A stretch of 10,117 nucleotides of DNA from JBCDCU01 sp039180865 (GTDB lineage Bacteria; Pseudomonadota; Alphaproteobacteria; Rhizobiales; JACESI01): contig JBCDCZ010000166.1 of the NCBI GenBank assembly GCA_039180865.1, forward strand, positions 1 through 10,117. The letters run 5' to 3'. The notes below the pieces were generated by a model that saw only the letters and a list, made by a program, of their open reading frames with translations, searched no databases and was not told the origin of the DNA. How positions within the stretch are numbered: position 1 is the first letter of the stretch; the number at the start of each line of letters is the position of its first letter. The position numbers and the translations under genes are program-made. This document shows positions 1 through 6,582 of this stretch, one piece after another.

Positions 1-1100
1 AGGAACTCAGGCAGCGTATCGACCGGTACCGACACGTCATGTTTGATCGAGCCACCTTCCGGCTTTTGGCACCCCGACAATTCATGGCGCATATGCCAGA
101 AAGCCTTCCTTTGGGTTTCGGAGCTTGCAAGTGCTCCGTCGCGAATGGCCCCGCTCTCAAAGCCGCCCTCAATGATTGCCATCATCAAGGCGTTCGCATG
201 ATCTTCCGATTCGCCTGATGAGATTTCAACGAGTGCATACCACGGATAGGGTGTATCGATCGGATCGCGCACGCTAGGGACGTGGCGTAACAGAAACTCA
301 ATGCCGATCCGTGGTATGATTTCAAAGGCTGTGAGTTGGAAACCGGCACGATCGCGGGCATTGACGAAGAAGCGGCCCGCCTCATCAAGCGTTTCAAAGG
401 CGACGAAAGCAGCCTGTTGACCTTTCGGTTTCGGAAAGAGTTTTAAGACGGCTGCGGTAATAAAGCCGAGCGTGCCTTCCGCGCCAATGAACAGGTTCTT
501 GAGATCATACCCGGTATTGTTCTTGCGTAGCTTGTTGAGTTCGTTGACAATTTCACCGGACGGCAGAACGACCTCAAGTCCTAGCACCAGATCGCGGGCG
601 TTACCGTAGGCGAGCACGCCGGTGCCGCCGGCATTGGATGAGAGATTACCGCCGATTTGGCAGGACCCTTGCGAACCGAGCGACAATGGAAAAAGCCGGT
701 CAACCTCATCGGCTGCGTTCTGGGCGGCCTCCAAAACGACGCCAGCCTCGACCGTCATAGTATAGCCCGTCGGATCAACCTCACGGATCGCATTCATCCG
801 AGACAGATTAACAACAAACTGACGCTCTTCATCGAAGGCGATCTGTCCGCCCACTAGACCTGTGTTGCCGCCCTGCGGAACAAGCGCGACGCTTTCTTCA
901 TTCGCAATCCGCACGATCTCCGCAACATCTACGCGATCTTTTGGGCGAAGTACGGCAGCAGCCTTTCCGAAATACTTGTCACGCCACTCTCGCAGGAACG
1001 GCGCTTTATCGGCTTCCGATGTGACGACGTTTCGCGCGCCCAGAACGGCTTCGAACCGCCTCAGGGCACTTGCCGGTTGGGCTTGTTGCTCACTGGGCAT
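1..1100 (-). CDS. FAD-binding oxidoreductase, D-2-hydroxyglutarate dehydrogenase/GlcD-like (C-terminus outside window)
   Basis: The frame is open from the start at 1100 to the window edge (366 codons); the family is usually about 460-480 residues, so roughly 100 are missing. It shows the PCMH-type FAD-binding fold: PQGGNTGLVGGQ (75-86), GSQGSCQIGGNLSSNAGGTG (142-161) and NNTGYDLKNLFIGAEGTLGF (194-213), followed by the start of the FAD-oxidase C domain. R338, S342 and K353 (in IKHDVSVPVD) have the same spacing as human D-2-hydroxyglutarate dehydrogenase R386, T390 and K401, which bind the substrate carboxylates. I therefore infer oxidation of a D-2-hydroxy acid with electrons leaving through FAD. 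The metal-binding HGN..DGN motif would lie beyond the edge and cannot be checked, so lactate or glycolate remain possible substrates. GGAGGA lies 13 bases before the ATG but only 7 before an in-frame TTG at 1106, so translation may begin two codons earlier. Confidence 0.92.
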   Translation of the reverse strand, partial: MPSEQQAQPASALRRFEAVLGARNVVTSEADKAPFLREWRDKYFGKAAAVLRPKDRVDVAEIVRIANEESVALVPQGGNTGLVGGQIAFDEERQFVVNLSRMNAIREVDPTGYTMTVEAGVVLEAAQNAADEVDRLFPLSLGSQGSCQIGGNLSSNAGGTGVLAYGNARDLVLGLEVVLPSGEIVNELNKLRKNNTGYDLKNLFIGAEGTLGFITAAVLKLFPKPKGQQAAFVAFETLDEAGRFFVNARDRAGFQLTAFEIIPRIGIEFLLRHVPSVRDPIDTPYPWYALVEISSGESEDHANALMMAIIEGGFESGAIRDGALASSETQRKAFWHMRHELSGCQKPEGGSIKHDVSVPVDTLPEF

Positions 1101-1140
1101 CGCCAATGGATTTTCCTCCGGATGGGTGTCTCATATCCGG

Positions 1141-1167
1141 TTTATACCTGCTCTAGCGCTAAGCCAA
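1141..1167 (-). promoter_or_regulatory. possible promoter of the FAD oxidoreductase
   Basis: Read on the minus strand, TTGGCT (1167-1162) and TATAAA (1146-1141) are separated by 15 bases. The -10 box is good; the -35 box is partial and the spacer short. The spacer contains the 8-bp palindrome TAGCGCTA (1154-1161), which could be an operator or chance. In the rest of the divergent region (1107-1264) I see no convincing promoter for the plus-strand fabI gene. Confidence 0.3.
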
Positions 1168-1264
1168 GACAGTGGATAGTCCTTGATAACATCGCCCTTG
1201 CTTGAAGCAGCCGCGTGGCTATGTCATAGGGGACAATCAAGACCTTACCTAGCGAGATCCGTAA

Positions 1265-2113
1265 ATGACCACTATCGATCCTACTCAGACTTTTTCTCGC
1301 GGCTCCGGCCTAATGAATGGAAAAAAAGGTCTGATTCTTGGCGTTGCGAACAATCGCTCGATCGCCTGGGGAATTGCGAAGGCGTGTTCGGAGCACGGCG
1401 CGAATATCGGCCTGACCTATCAGGGTGAAGCGTTGCAAAAGCGCGTTGAACCATTGGCCGAGCAACTCGGCGGTACCGTCTTCGGCCATTGCGATGTGAC
1501 GGATCCTGCCAGCATGGACGCAGTCTTCAAGGCGGTTGAAGATCAGTGGGGCGGCATCGATTTTCTCGTCCATGCGATTGCTTTCTCCGACAAGGATGAA
1601 CTGACGGGGCGTTACATCGACACAAGCGAAGCGAACTTCGATCGCACGATGAATATCTCCTGTTACTCGCTGACAGCCCTTGCGCAACGCGCGGAAAAAC
1701 TGATGGCAAACGGCGGCTCGATGCTGACGCTGACCTATTACGGCGCCGAAAAGGTTATGCCCCATTACAACGTGATGGGTGTTGCGAAGGCCGCGTTGGA
1801 GGCGAGTGTCAAATATCTTGCTGTCGACCTTGGACCGCAGCAGATCCGGGTGAATGCGATCTCCGCAGGACCGATCAAGACGCTTGCAGCCTCAGGTATC
1901 GGCGATTTTCGGTACATCTTGAAGTGGAATGAGTACAATGCGCCGTTGAGGCGTACGGTTACGATCGACGAAGTGGGCGATGCCGCACTCTATCTGTTGT
2001 CAGATTTATCGCGCGGCGTTACCGGGGAAGTCCATCACGTCGATGCGGGCTACCACAATATCGGTATGAAGGCCGTTGATGCGCCTGATATCACTGTTGC
2101 AATGAAGGAATAG
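1265..2113 (+). CDS. fabI: Enoyl-[acyl-carrier-protein] reductase (NADH), FabI
   Basis: FabI catalyses the last, NADH-dependent step of each fatty-acid elongation cycle, reducing trans-2-enoyl-ACP in the cytoplasm. The 282-residue product is a Rossmann-fold SDR of the FabI type. It has GVANNRSIAWGIAKA (26-40), the catalytic residues Y158, Y168 and K175 (E. coli Y146, Y156, K163) in TYYGAEKVMPHYNVMGVAK, then VNAISAGPIKTLAASGI (196-212) and PLRRTVTIDEVG (227-238). It is slightly longer than E. coli FabI (262). The ATG at 1265 is preceded by a weak GAG about 8 bases upstream. An in-frame ATG at 1313 (residue 17) would remove a non-conserved leader but has no better ribosome binding site, and alphaproteobacterial FabI often carries a short leader before the LMxGKxG start of the fold, so I keep 1265. 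A106 sits where E. coli has G93, a triclosan-resistance position. It is first in a run of four plus-strand genes. Confidence 0.96.
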   Translation: MTTIDPTQTFSRGSGLMNGKKGLILGVANNRSIAWGIAKACSEHGANIGLTYQGEALQKRVEPLAEQLGGTVFGHCDVTDPASMDAVFKAVEDQWGGIDFLVHAIAFSDKDELTGRYIDTSEANFDRTMNISCYSLTALAQRAEKLMANGGSMLTLTYYGAEKVMPHYNVMGVAKAALEASVKYLAVDLGPQQIRVNAISAGPIKTLAASGIGDFRYILKWNEYNAPLRRTVTIDEVGDAALYLLSDLSRGVTGEVHHVDAGYHNIGMKAVDAPDITVAMKE

Positions 2114-2130
2114 ATCTCCCGGTTTCTTGT

Positions 2131-2149
2131 TGGCGTAAGCAGGACGCCA
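2131..2149 (+). other. small inverted repeat between fabI and the phosphatase gene
   Basis: TGGCGT (2131-2136) and ACGCCA (2144-2149) form a perfect 6-bp stem with a 7-base loop in the 59-base spacer after fabI. No T-run follows, so it is not a typical intrinsic terminator. It may be a weak mRNA stabilising or processing hairpin, or chance. Confidence 0.25.
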
Positions 2150-2172
2150 CCTAACACGCGCCTGAGGCAAGC

Positions 2173-2754
2173 ATGACGACGCCGGTTATCTACTTCATTC
2201 GTCATGGCCAGACGGATTGGAACGCTGAAGAGCGTTTTCAGGGCCAAAAAGATATTCCGCTCAACGACTTCGGGCGTGAGCAAGCTACGCGAAACGGGCG
2301 TGTCCTAAGAGAGTATCTTCCGCTTGAAGATCTCAGGTTTGTTGCAAGCCCAATGGCGCGCGCAAGAGAAACCATGGAAATCGTACGCCACAACCTCGGT
2401 CTGGAGCCTCAGGACTATGCGCTCGACGACCGATTGATGGAATTGTCGTTTGGTGCCTGGGAAGGACAGACCCTTGCCGATCTGGTGGTCAAGGAACCGG
2501 ACCTTTGGCAGGCACGCCGCGCGGACAAATGGAACTTTGTACCGCCTGACGGCGAGAGTTATGAAATGCTCACCCAAAGAGTTGCCGCTTGGCTTAATGC
2601 GGTAAAGGAGCCAAGCGTCGTCGTCTCCCATGGTGGTGTCAACCGTGCCTTGCGGGCGCTTTTAACCGGGGAACGAAGCAATGAAATGGCAAGTGCACCG
2701 ACGCCCCAGGACCAGATCATGATTGTCACAGGAAATGATATCCGTTGGCTATGA
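2173..2754 (+). CDS. Histidine phosphatase (phosphoglycerate mutase-like) family protein
   Basis: This 193-residue cytoplasmic protein has the histidine phosphatase core: R10-H11-G12 (FIRHGQTDWN) with H11 as the phosphorylated histidine, the SPMARARET helix (59-67) with the phosphate-pocket arginine, acid E90 in RLMELSFGAWEG, and the second histidine H153 in VSHGG. It belongs to the short GpmB/CobC/phosphatase group. It is shorter than the cofactor-dependent phosphoglycerate mutase GpmA (about 250 residues), so it is more likely a phosphatase than a glycolytic mutase. The substrate cannot be read from sequence. The ATG at 2173 has TGAGG about 5 bases upstream. It sits 59 bases after fabI and 104 before aroC; homologues in other alphaproteobacteria are, from memory, often found between these two genes. 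Whether it acts in either pathway is unknown. Confidence 0.93.
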   Translation: MTTPVIYFIRHGQTDWNAEERFQGQKDIPLNDFGREQATRNGRVLREYLPLEDLRFVASPMARARETMEIVRHNLGLEPQDYALDDRLMELSFGAWEGQTLADLVVKEPDLWQARRADKWNFVPPDGESYEMLTQRVAAWLNAVKEPSVVVSHGGVNRALRALLTGERSNEMASAPTPQDQIMIVTGNDIRWL

Positions 2755-2787
2755 GCTTTCCGCCGTCCCGCCGCGCTTAATTGTCGT

Positions 2788-2816
2788 TTGACCTCGGTTG
2801 CTCCGCCTCGTAGAAG
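2788..2816 (+). promoter_or_regulatory. predicted sigma-70 promoter of aroC
   Basis: TTGACC (2788-2793, five of six consensus bases) and TAGAAG (2811-2816, four of six) are separated by exactly 17 bases in the 104-base spacer before aroC. This would start transcription near 2823 and leave a leader of about 35 bases, so aroC and the downstream ribB-like gene may be transcribed independently of fabI. It is a sequence match only. Confidence 0.45.
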
Positions 2817-2832
2817 AACGGGCCGCATTCGA

Positions 2833-2842
2833 AAACCGGTTT
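2833..2842. promoter_or_regulatory. 10-bp palindrome, possible operator before aroC
   Basis: AAACCGGTTT is a perfect palindrome lying about 10-20 bases after the predicted aroC transcription start and just upstream of the ribosome binding site. A repressor site is often placed here, and with no loop it would act as DNA rather than as an RNA hairpin. No known regulator is recognised, and a 10-bp palindrome can occur by chance. Confidence 0.22.
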
Positions 2843-2858
2843 CTCCCAGGAATCCTTG

Positions 2859-3965
2859 ATGTCTCACAACAGTTTCGGTCACCTGTTCCGCTTTACCACA
2901 TGGGGTGAGAGCCATGGGCCCGCGCTTGGATGTGTCGTGGACGGGTGTCCTCCAGGTCTGGAAATAGACCGGGACGAGATCCAGTCTTTTCTCGACAAAC
3001 GCAAGCCCGGTCAGTCGAAATTCACAACGCAGCGCAAAGAGCCTGATCAGGTTCAGATCCTTTCGGGCGTTATGCCCGACGATAAGACGGGGCGGACACT
3101 TTCGACCGGCACGCCGATTTCCATGGTGATCGAGAACACCGATCAGCGGTCTAAGGATTATTCGGAGATCCGCGAACGGTATCGGCCTGGTCACGCCGAT
3201 TTCACCTATGATGCGAAATACGGCATTCGCGATTACCGCGGCGGCGGACGATCATCAGCGCGGGAGACTGCGGCTCGTGTTGCGGCAGGGGCGATAGCCC
3301 GCAAGGTGATTTCAAATGTGACGATCCGCGGAGCGCTCGTTCAGATGGGGCCTCACAAGGTCGACCGCAGCCGCTGGAGTTGGGATGAAGTTCATAACAA
3401 TCCTTTCTTTGCCCCCGATGCTGAAGCCGCATCGTTCTTTGCCGATTACCTTGACGGGATCCGTAAGAACGGATCTTCGGTCGGCGCGGTGATTGAAGTC
3501 GTCGCTGAAGGCGTACCGGCAGGGCTTGGTGCACCGATTTACGGCAAGCTTGACCAGGATCTTGCAAGTGCGATGATGTCGATCAACGCCGTCAAAGGTG
3601 TTGAGATCGGTAATGGCTTTGAAGCCGCCAGCCTGACCGGCGAGGAAAATGCCGATGAAATGCGGGTTGGAAACGAGGGCAGACCGCGATTTTTATCCAA
3701 TCATGCGGGCGGCGTTCTTGGTGGGATCTCGACAGGCGAGGCCGTCGTCGTACGGTTTGCCGTCAAACCGACAAGCTCGATCCTCACACCACGGCAAAGC
3801 ATCACCCGATCCGGTGAAGAGGTCGACGTCATGACAAAGGGGCGACATGATCCCTGTGTCGGCATTCGCGCAGTCCCGATTGGAGAAGCGATGATGGCAC
3901 TCGTCCTTGCTGACCATGTCTTGCGGCATCGTGGACAGGTCGGGGTAGAAGCAGGACAATTCTGA
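2859..3965 (+). CDS. aroC: Chorismate synthase
   Basis: AroC converts 5-enolpyruvylshikimate-3-phosphate to chorismate using reduced FMN, the last step of the shikimate pathway and the branch point to aromatic amino acids, folate and ubiquinone. The 368-residue product has all three family signatures: GESHG (16-20) with the active-site histidine H19, GHADFTYDAKYG with DYRGGGRSSARET (111-137), and RHDPCVGIRAVPIGEAM (329-345). Length is normal and no key residue is missing. I start at the ATG at 2859 (AGGA 7 bases upstream) rather than the adjacent in-frame TTG at 2856, which would only add one residue. The next gene begins 26 bases after the stop. AroC needs reduced flavin and its neighbour makes a riboflavin precursor, so the pairing may be functional. 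Confidence 0.97.
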   Translation: MSHNSFGHLFRFTTWGESHGPALGCVVDGCPPGLEIDRDEIQSFLDKRKPGQSKFTTQRKEPDQVQILSGVMPDDKTGRTLSTGTPISMVIENTDQRSKDYSEIRERYRPGHADFTYDAKYGIRDYRGGGRSSARETAARVAAGAIARKVISNVTIRGALVQMGPHKVDRSRWSWDEVHNNPFFAPDAEAASFFADYLDGIRKNGSSVGAVIEVVAEGVPAGLGAPIYGKLDQDLASAMMSINAVKGVEIGNGFEAASLTGEENADEMRVGNEGRPRFLSNHAGGVLGGISTGEAVVVRFAVKPTSSILTPRQSITRSGEEVDVMTKGRHDPCVGIRAVPIGEAMMALVLADHVLRHRGQVGVEAGQF

Positions 3966-3991
3966 TAGGGCATCTGGAACGGAGCGGGACA

Positions 3992-5107
3992 GTGACTGAT
4001 TTTAAAACCGTGGTGGATGCGATCCGGGCGTTCGAGAAGGGCGAGATGATCGTTGTCACCGATGACGATGACCGGGAAAATGAAGGCGATCTGATCGTTG
4101 CCGCTGTTCACGCCACGCCTGAGAAAATGGCCTTTATGATCCGCCACACAAGCGGGATCGTTTGCGCGCCGATGACGCCAGCTGACGCACGGCGGCTCAA
4201 TCTCAACGCCATGGTCGCCGACAATGACAGCCCGCATACGACGGCGTTCACTGTTTCTGTCGACTACCGTCACGATACCACGACCGGTATTTCGGCCGCA
4301 GAACGCTGTTCGACAGTGCGTGCGCTCGCCAATCCCAATGCAGGTGCCGATGATTTCGTGCGCCCCGGGCACATTTTCCCGCTTGTTGCCAAAGAGGGTG
4401 GCGTGCTGATGCGCTCCGGACATACGGAAGCGGCGGTCGATCTTTGTCGATTGGCCGACCTGTCTCCGGTCGGAGTCATTTCTGAACTTGTGAACGACGA
4501 CGGTACGGTGAAGCGTGGTCCGGAAGTGGCAGCCTTTGCCGAGGAACACGGTCTTAAACAGGTCTCGGTCGCCGACCTCATCGCTTACCGCCAGCGAAGC
4601 GAAACGCTTGTCGAGCGGGTGGGCGAAGAAGAAGTGGAAACAAAGCGCGGCTCAGCCGTCGCGCTCTCTTTCAAAACGCCCTTTGATCCGATGCAGCATC
4701 TCGCGATCGTCTTCGGCGATATCCGCGACGGCGATAATGTCCCGGTTCGGCTTCATCGTGAGTCGGTTCTTGGAGATGCCTTCGGAACCGATATGCTGCT
4801 TGACCACGCGCTCGATAAGGTTGCCGCTTATGGCAGAGGCGTTGTCGTCTATCTGCGCGAAGGCTCAGTCGGTGTCGCTTACGAATCGGAGAGGCGTTAT
4901 CGCGGTGCGACACGCTCAACAGAAGAGGATGAGGAGCACGAATCCTCAGAGGTCCGCAAGAAGCAGTGGCGTGAAATTGGTCTTGGCGCTCAGATCCTGC
5001 GCGACCTTGGTGTACGGTCAATCCGGCTCTTATCATCGACCGAGCGCCATTATGTGGGTCTTGATGGGTTTGGGATTGAGATCGTCGCGACGGAGCGCCT
5101 GACTTAG
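3992..5107 (+). CDS. ribB: 3,4-dihydroxy-2-butanone-4-phosphate synthase fused to a degenerate GTP cyclohydrolase II-like domain (RibBX-type)
   Basis: The N-terminal domain (1-205) is a complete RibB, which makes the four-carbon unit of riboflavin from ribulose 5-phosphate. It has the acidic loop TDDDDRENEGD (23-33), TSGIVCAPM (53-61), RPGHIFPL (124-131), RSGHTEAAVDL (141-151) with metal ligand H144, and SELVNDDG (164-171). The C-terminal part (about 225-371) aligns with GTP cyclohydrolase II but lacks its active site. The zinc cysteines of the usual HSECLTGD..CDC segment are replaced (HRESVLGDAF, then S258, L269, D271), and RQEGRGIG has become LREGSVGV. A charged stretch (about 309-325, EEDEEHESS) is inserted. 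It should therefore make no ring-opening product from GTP, matching the RibBX proteins described in Bradyrhizobium. Start is GTG with GGAG 7 bases upstream. The 26-base gap leaves no room for an FMN riboswitch. Confidence 0.93.
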   Translation: MTDFKTVVDAIRAFEKGEMIVVTDDDDRENEGDLIVAAVHATPEKMAFMIRHTSGIVCAPMTPADARRLNLNAMVADNDSPHTTAFTVSVDYRHDTTTGISAAERCSTVRALANPNAGADDFVRPGHIFPLVAKEGGVLMRSGHTEAAVDLCRLADLSPVGVISELVNDDGTVKRGPEVAAFAEEHGLKQVSVADLIAYRQRSETLVERVGEEEVETKRGSAVALSFKTPFDPMQHLAIVFGDIRDGDNVPVRLHRESVLGDAFGTDMLLDHALDKVAAYGRGVVVYLREGSVGVAYESERRYRGATRSTEEDEEHESSEVRKKQWREIGLGAQILRDLGVRSIRLLSSTERHYVGLDGFGIEIVATERLT

Positions 5108-5121
5108 AACCGAAAGGGTTC
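5107..5121. terminator. weak hairpin at the convergent junction
   Basis: GAACC (5107-5111) and GGTTC (5117-5121) form a 5-bp stem around a 5-base loop. It overlaps the last base of the ribB-type stop codon and the first bases of the facing stop codon, in a junction of only 12 bases. It could act in both directions but has no T-run on either strand, so termination activity is doubtful. Confidence 0.25.
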
Positions 5122-5422
5122 AGGCAGTCGCTATACGGCGCCGCCGAGCAAAAGCTTTAAGAGGCCGCGTCCGGCGAATGATCCGCGAGAAAAAGCGCGG
5201 TGCACGTGCTTCGATATAGGAGAGTGCTTTATTGACCGGGCGATTGTCGCGCCTCAGGACAAAAACAATCGCTTTTGCGAATCTGCTTTCTTTGACGAGA
5301 AGAAAGAGGCCAATAGAGATCATGACAATGCCGCCGGGTATCGGTGTTACCATCACGGCAGTACCAATGCTGAGCAGCACCAATCCAATTGCAATATAAA
5401 ACGTGTTCAAAAACTGACGCAT
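5120..5422 (-). CDS. small PGPGW-like inner-membrane protein, function unknown
   Basis: This is a 100-residue protein with two hydrophobic segments (about 5-25 and 32-43) joined by a tight TPIPGG turn (26-31), followed by a charged cytoplasmic-type tail very rich in arginine and lysine (about 44-100). The TM - PxPGG - TM layout resembles the PGPGW family of putative transmembrane proteins (DUF-type, no known role); the final tryptophan of that motif is replaced by isoleucine. I start at the ATG at 5422, which has AAGG 10 bases upstream. An in-frame GTG at 5473 would add 17 polar residues and bring the start to 13 bases from the upstream gene, but has no visible ribosome binding site. It is the last gene of the minus-strand cluster and converges on the ribB-type gene. 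The function is not known to me. Confidence 0.8.
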   Translation of the reverse strand: MRQFLNTFYIAIGLVLLSIGTAVMVTPIPGGIVMISIGLFLLVKESRFAKAIVFVLRRDNRPVNKALSYIEARAPRFFSRIIRRTRPLKAFARRRRIATA

Positions 5423-5486
5423 TTTATCGGTCCCTTGCAAGGTCCCATCCCGCAGCGCATCTCGTTTCGACACTAGGCGTCGATGC

Positions 5487-6578
5487 TTACACTTTTGTGA
5501 ATACGCCGACCTTGGAGAAGAAGTAAGGAGCGGTTTTTACCGTTTCAAGGCCGCTTTCTTGAAACAGGTTTGATAAATCTTCTTCCAGATAGGAACGATA
5601 ATAGGGTTCATGGAAAAGTTCTGGAAAGGTTTCCAGAAGCCCGTCATAGGCGGAGGTATCGCCGGTTTGCAGGGAATCGACGAAGACGAATGTGCCGCCG
5701 GGTTTCAGTACGCGCGCAAATTCCGATGCCACGATGTGCCGGACTTTCGGGGGAAGTTCGTGGAAGAGATAGATGCACGAGATGACGTCAACACTTTCAT
5801 CCTCAAAGGGCAGGGTTTCTGCGTTGGCTTTTTCGAACGTCACTTTCGGCCGGTCCCGAAACCGTTCGCGCGCTTCTTCCAGATAATCGTCCGAGAGGTC
5901 GACCCCTGTAATGGATAACCTAGGGAAAGCGCGGCTCACATCGCGCAGAAAGCTGCCGGTCCCGGTCGCCACATCGACCATTTTGAGGTTGCGTTGATCT
6001 TTTCCGCGAATGGCGCGAATAACTTCGGCAAGCCCCATCCGGCGCATCGCTGCGGTCGCGCCATGAAAAAGGACATCCACCTGGGTGTCATAGAGTTCCG
6101 CCGATTCCCTTGAAAGCCAGCCGTCTGTCTGGAAATGGAAATTCTGCAAGTAGTAGCGCGGGAGATCAGCCTCATCGCGGTGCTCTTCGAAGACCTCCTG
6201 ATGCCGGTCCTCGCGCCGGCGCATCTGGACCTTCGGTGCATCGGCAAAGAACCGCCGCGCCCGGTTAAGAATGCCTGGAAGACCGCCCCGTTCGTCAACC
6301 GGCATCGGATAGAGACCTTCTTCGACGTTGCGCATATCTTCGCTCAAAAGAGCGGCTACACCGCGCAAGAGGGTTGGAAGGTTCGGTGTCGGCGTGCTCG
6401 GCGGCGTGAAGGACCGTTTTGGCGGCGGCAAATCTTTTTCCATCCGCTTGATGATCTGGCGCATGGCGACACCCTGTCCGGTATACCAGGCAACCCGCGC
6501 TCCTTGTGTGAGACCATAGGCCAGGCGTGTTGCCGCGCGTTCCAGCGGTAGCCCGGGGCGTTCGCGAACCTCTGCCAT
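5487..6578 (-). CDS. class I SAM-dependent methyltransferase of unknown substrate
   Basis: The C-terminal half of this 363-residue protein is a Rossmann methyltransferase: motif I VDVATGTGSF (201-210), acid D227 in GVDLS at the end of the second strand, NAETLPFEDESVDVI (252-266), and the post-motif LARVLKPGG-like segment ARVLKPGGTF (288-297). This is the Methyltransf_11/25 pattern of small-molecule, lipid or quinone methyltransferases. The N-terminal 200 residues are unusual: a basic start, a proline-rich linker (50-68), a charged region, and a block beginning RYYLQNFHFQTDGW (141-154) and continuing SAELYDTQVDVLFHG (159-173), which from memory resembles proteins in cyanobacteria and chloroplasts. 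The ATG at 6578 has GAGG 8 bases upstream and follows the RNA methyltransferase stop by 4 bases; longer readings run back into that gene. Substrate unknown; RNA, lipid and quinone are all possible. Confidence 0.9.
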   Translation of the reverse strand: MAEVRERPGLPLERAATRLAYGLTQGARVAWYTGQGVAMRQIIKRMEKDLPPPKRSFTPPSTPTPNLPTLLRGVAALLSEDMRNVEEGLYPMPVDERGGLPGILNRARRFFADAPKVQMRRREDRHQEVFEEHRDEADLPRYYLQNFHFQTDGWLSRESAELYDTQVDVLFHGATAAMRRMGLAEVIRAIRGKDQRNLKMVDVATGTGSFLRDVSRAFPRLSITGVDLSDDYLEEARERFRDRPKVTFEKANAETLPFEDESVDVISCIYLFHELPPKVRHIVASEFARVLKPGGTFVFVDSLQTGDTSAYDGLLETFPELFHEPYYRSYLEEDLSNLFQESGLETVKTAPYFFSKVGVFTKV

Positions 6579-6582
6579 GTCG

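Noticed and set aside
2559..3194. 211-codon minus-strand open frame
   Set aside because: It is antisense to the phosphatase and aroC genes, with no ribosome binding site or motif that would support it.
3966..3991. FMN riboswitch before the ribB-type gene
   Set aside because: Only 26 bases separate it from aroC and no RFN element pattern is present there; nothing resembling it was seen before aroC either.
3701..4549. 282-codon open frame on the minus strand across the aroC/ribB junction
   Set aside because: It lies antisense to two clearly identified genes, its translation resembles no protein family I know and is rich in the His, Arg and Cys typical of antisense readings. It is a by-product of codon bias.
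4515..5102. 195-codon plus-strand open frame inside the ribB-type gene
   Set aside because: It is a shifted frame of the RibX-like domain; the translation is serine- and arginine-rich with no recognisable motif, whereas the main frame aligns with GTP cyclohydrolase II.
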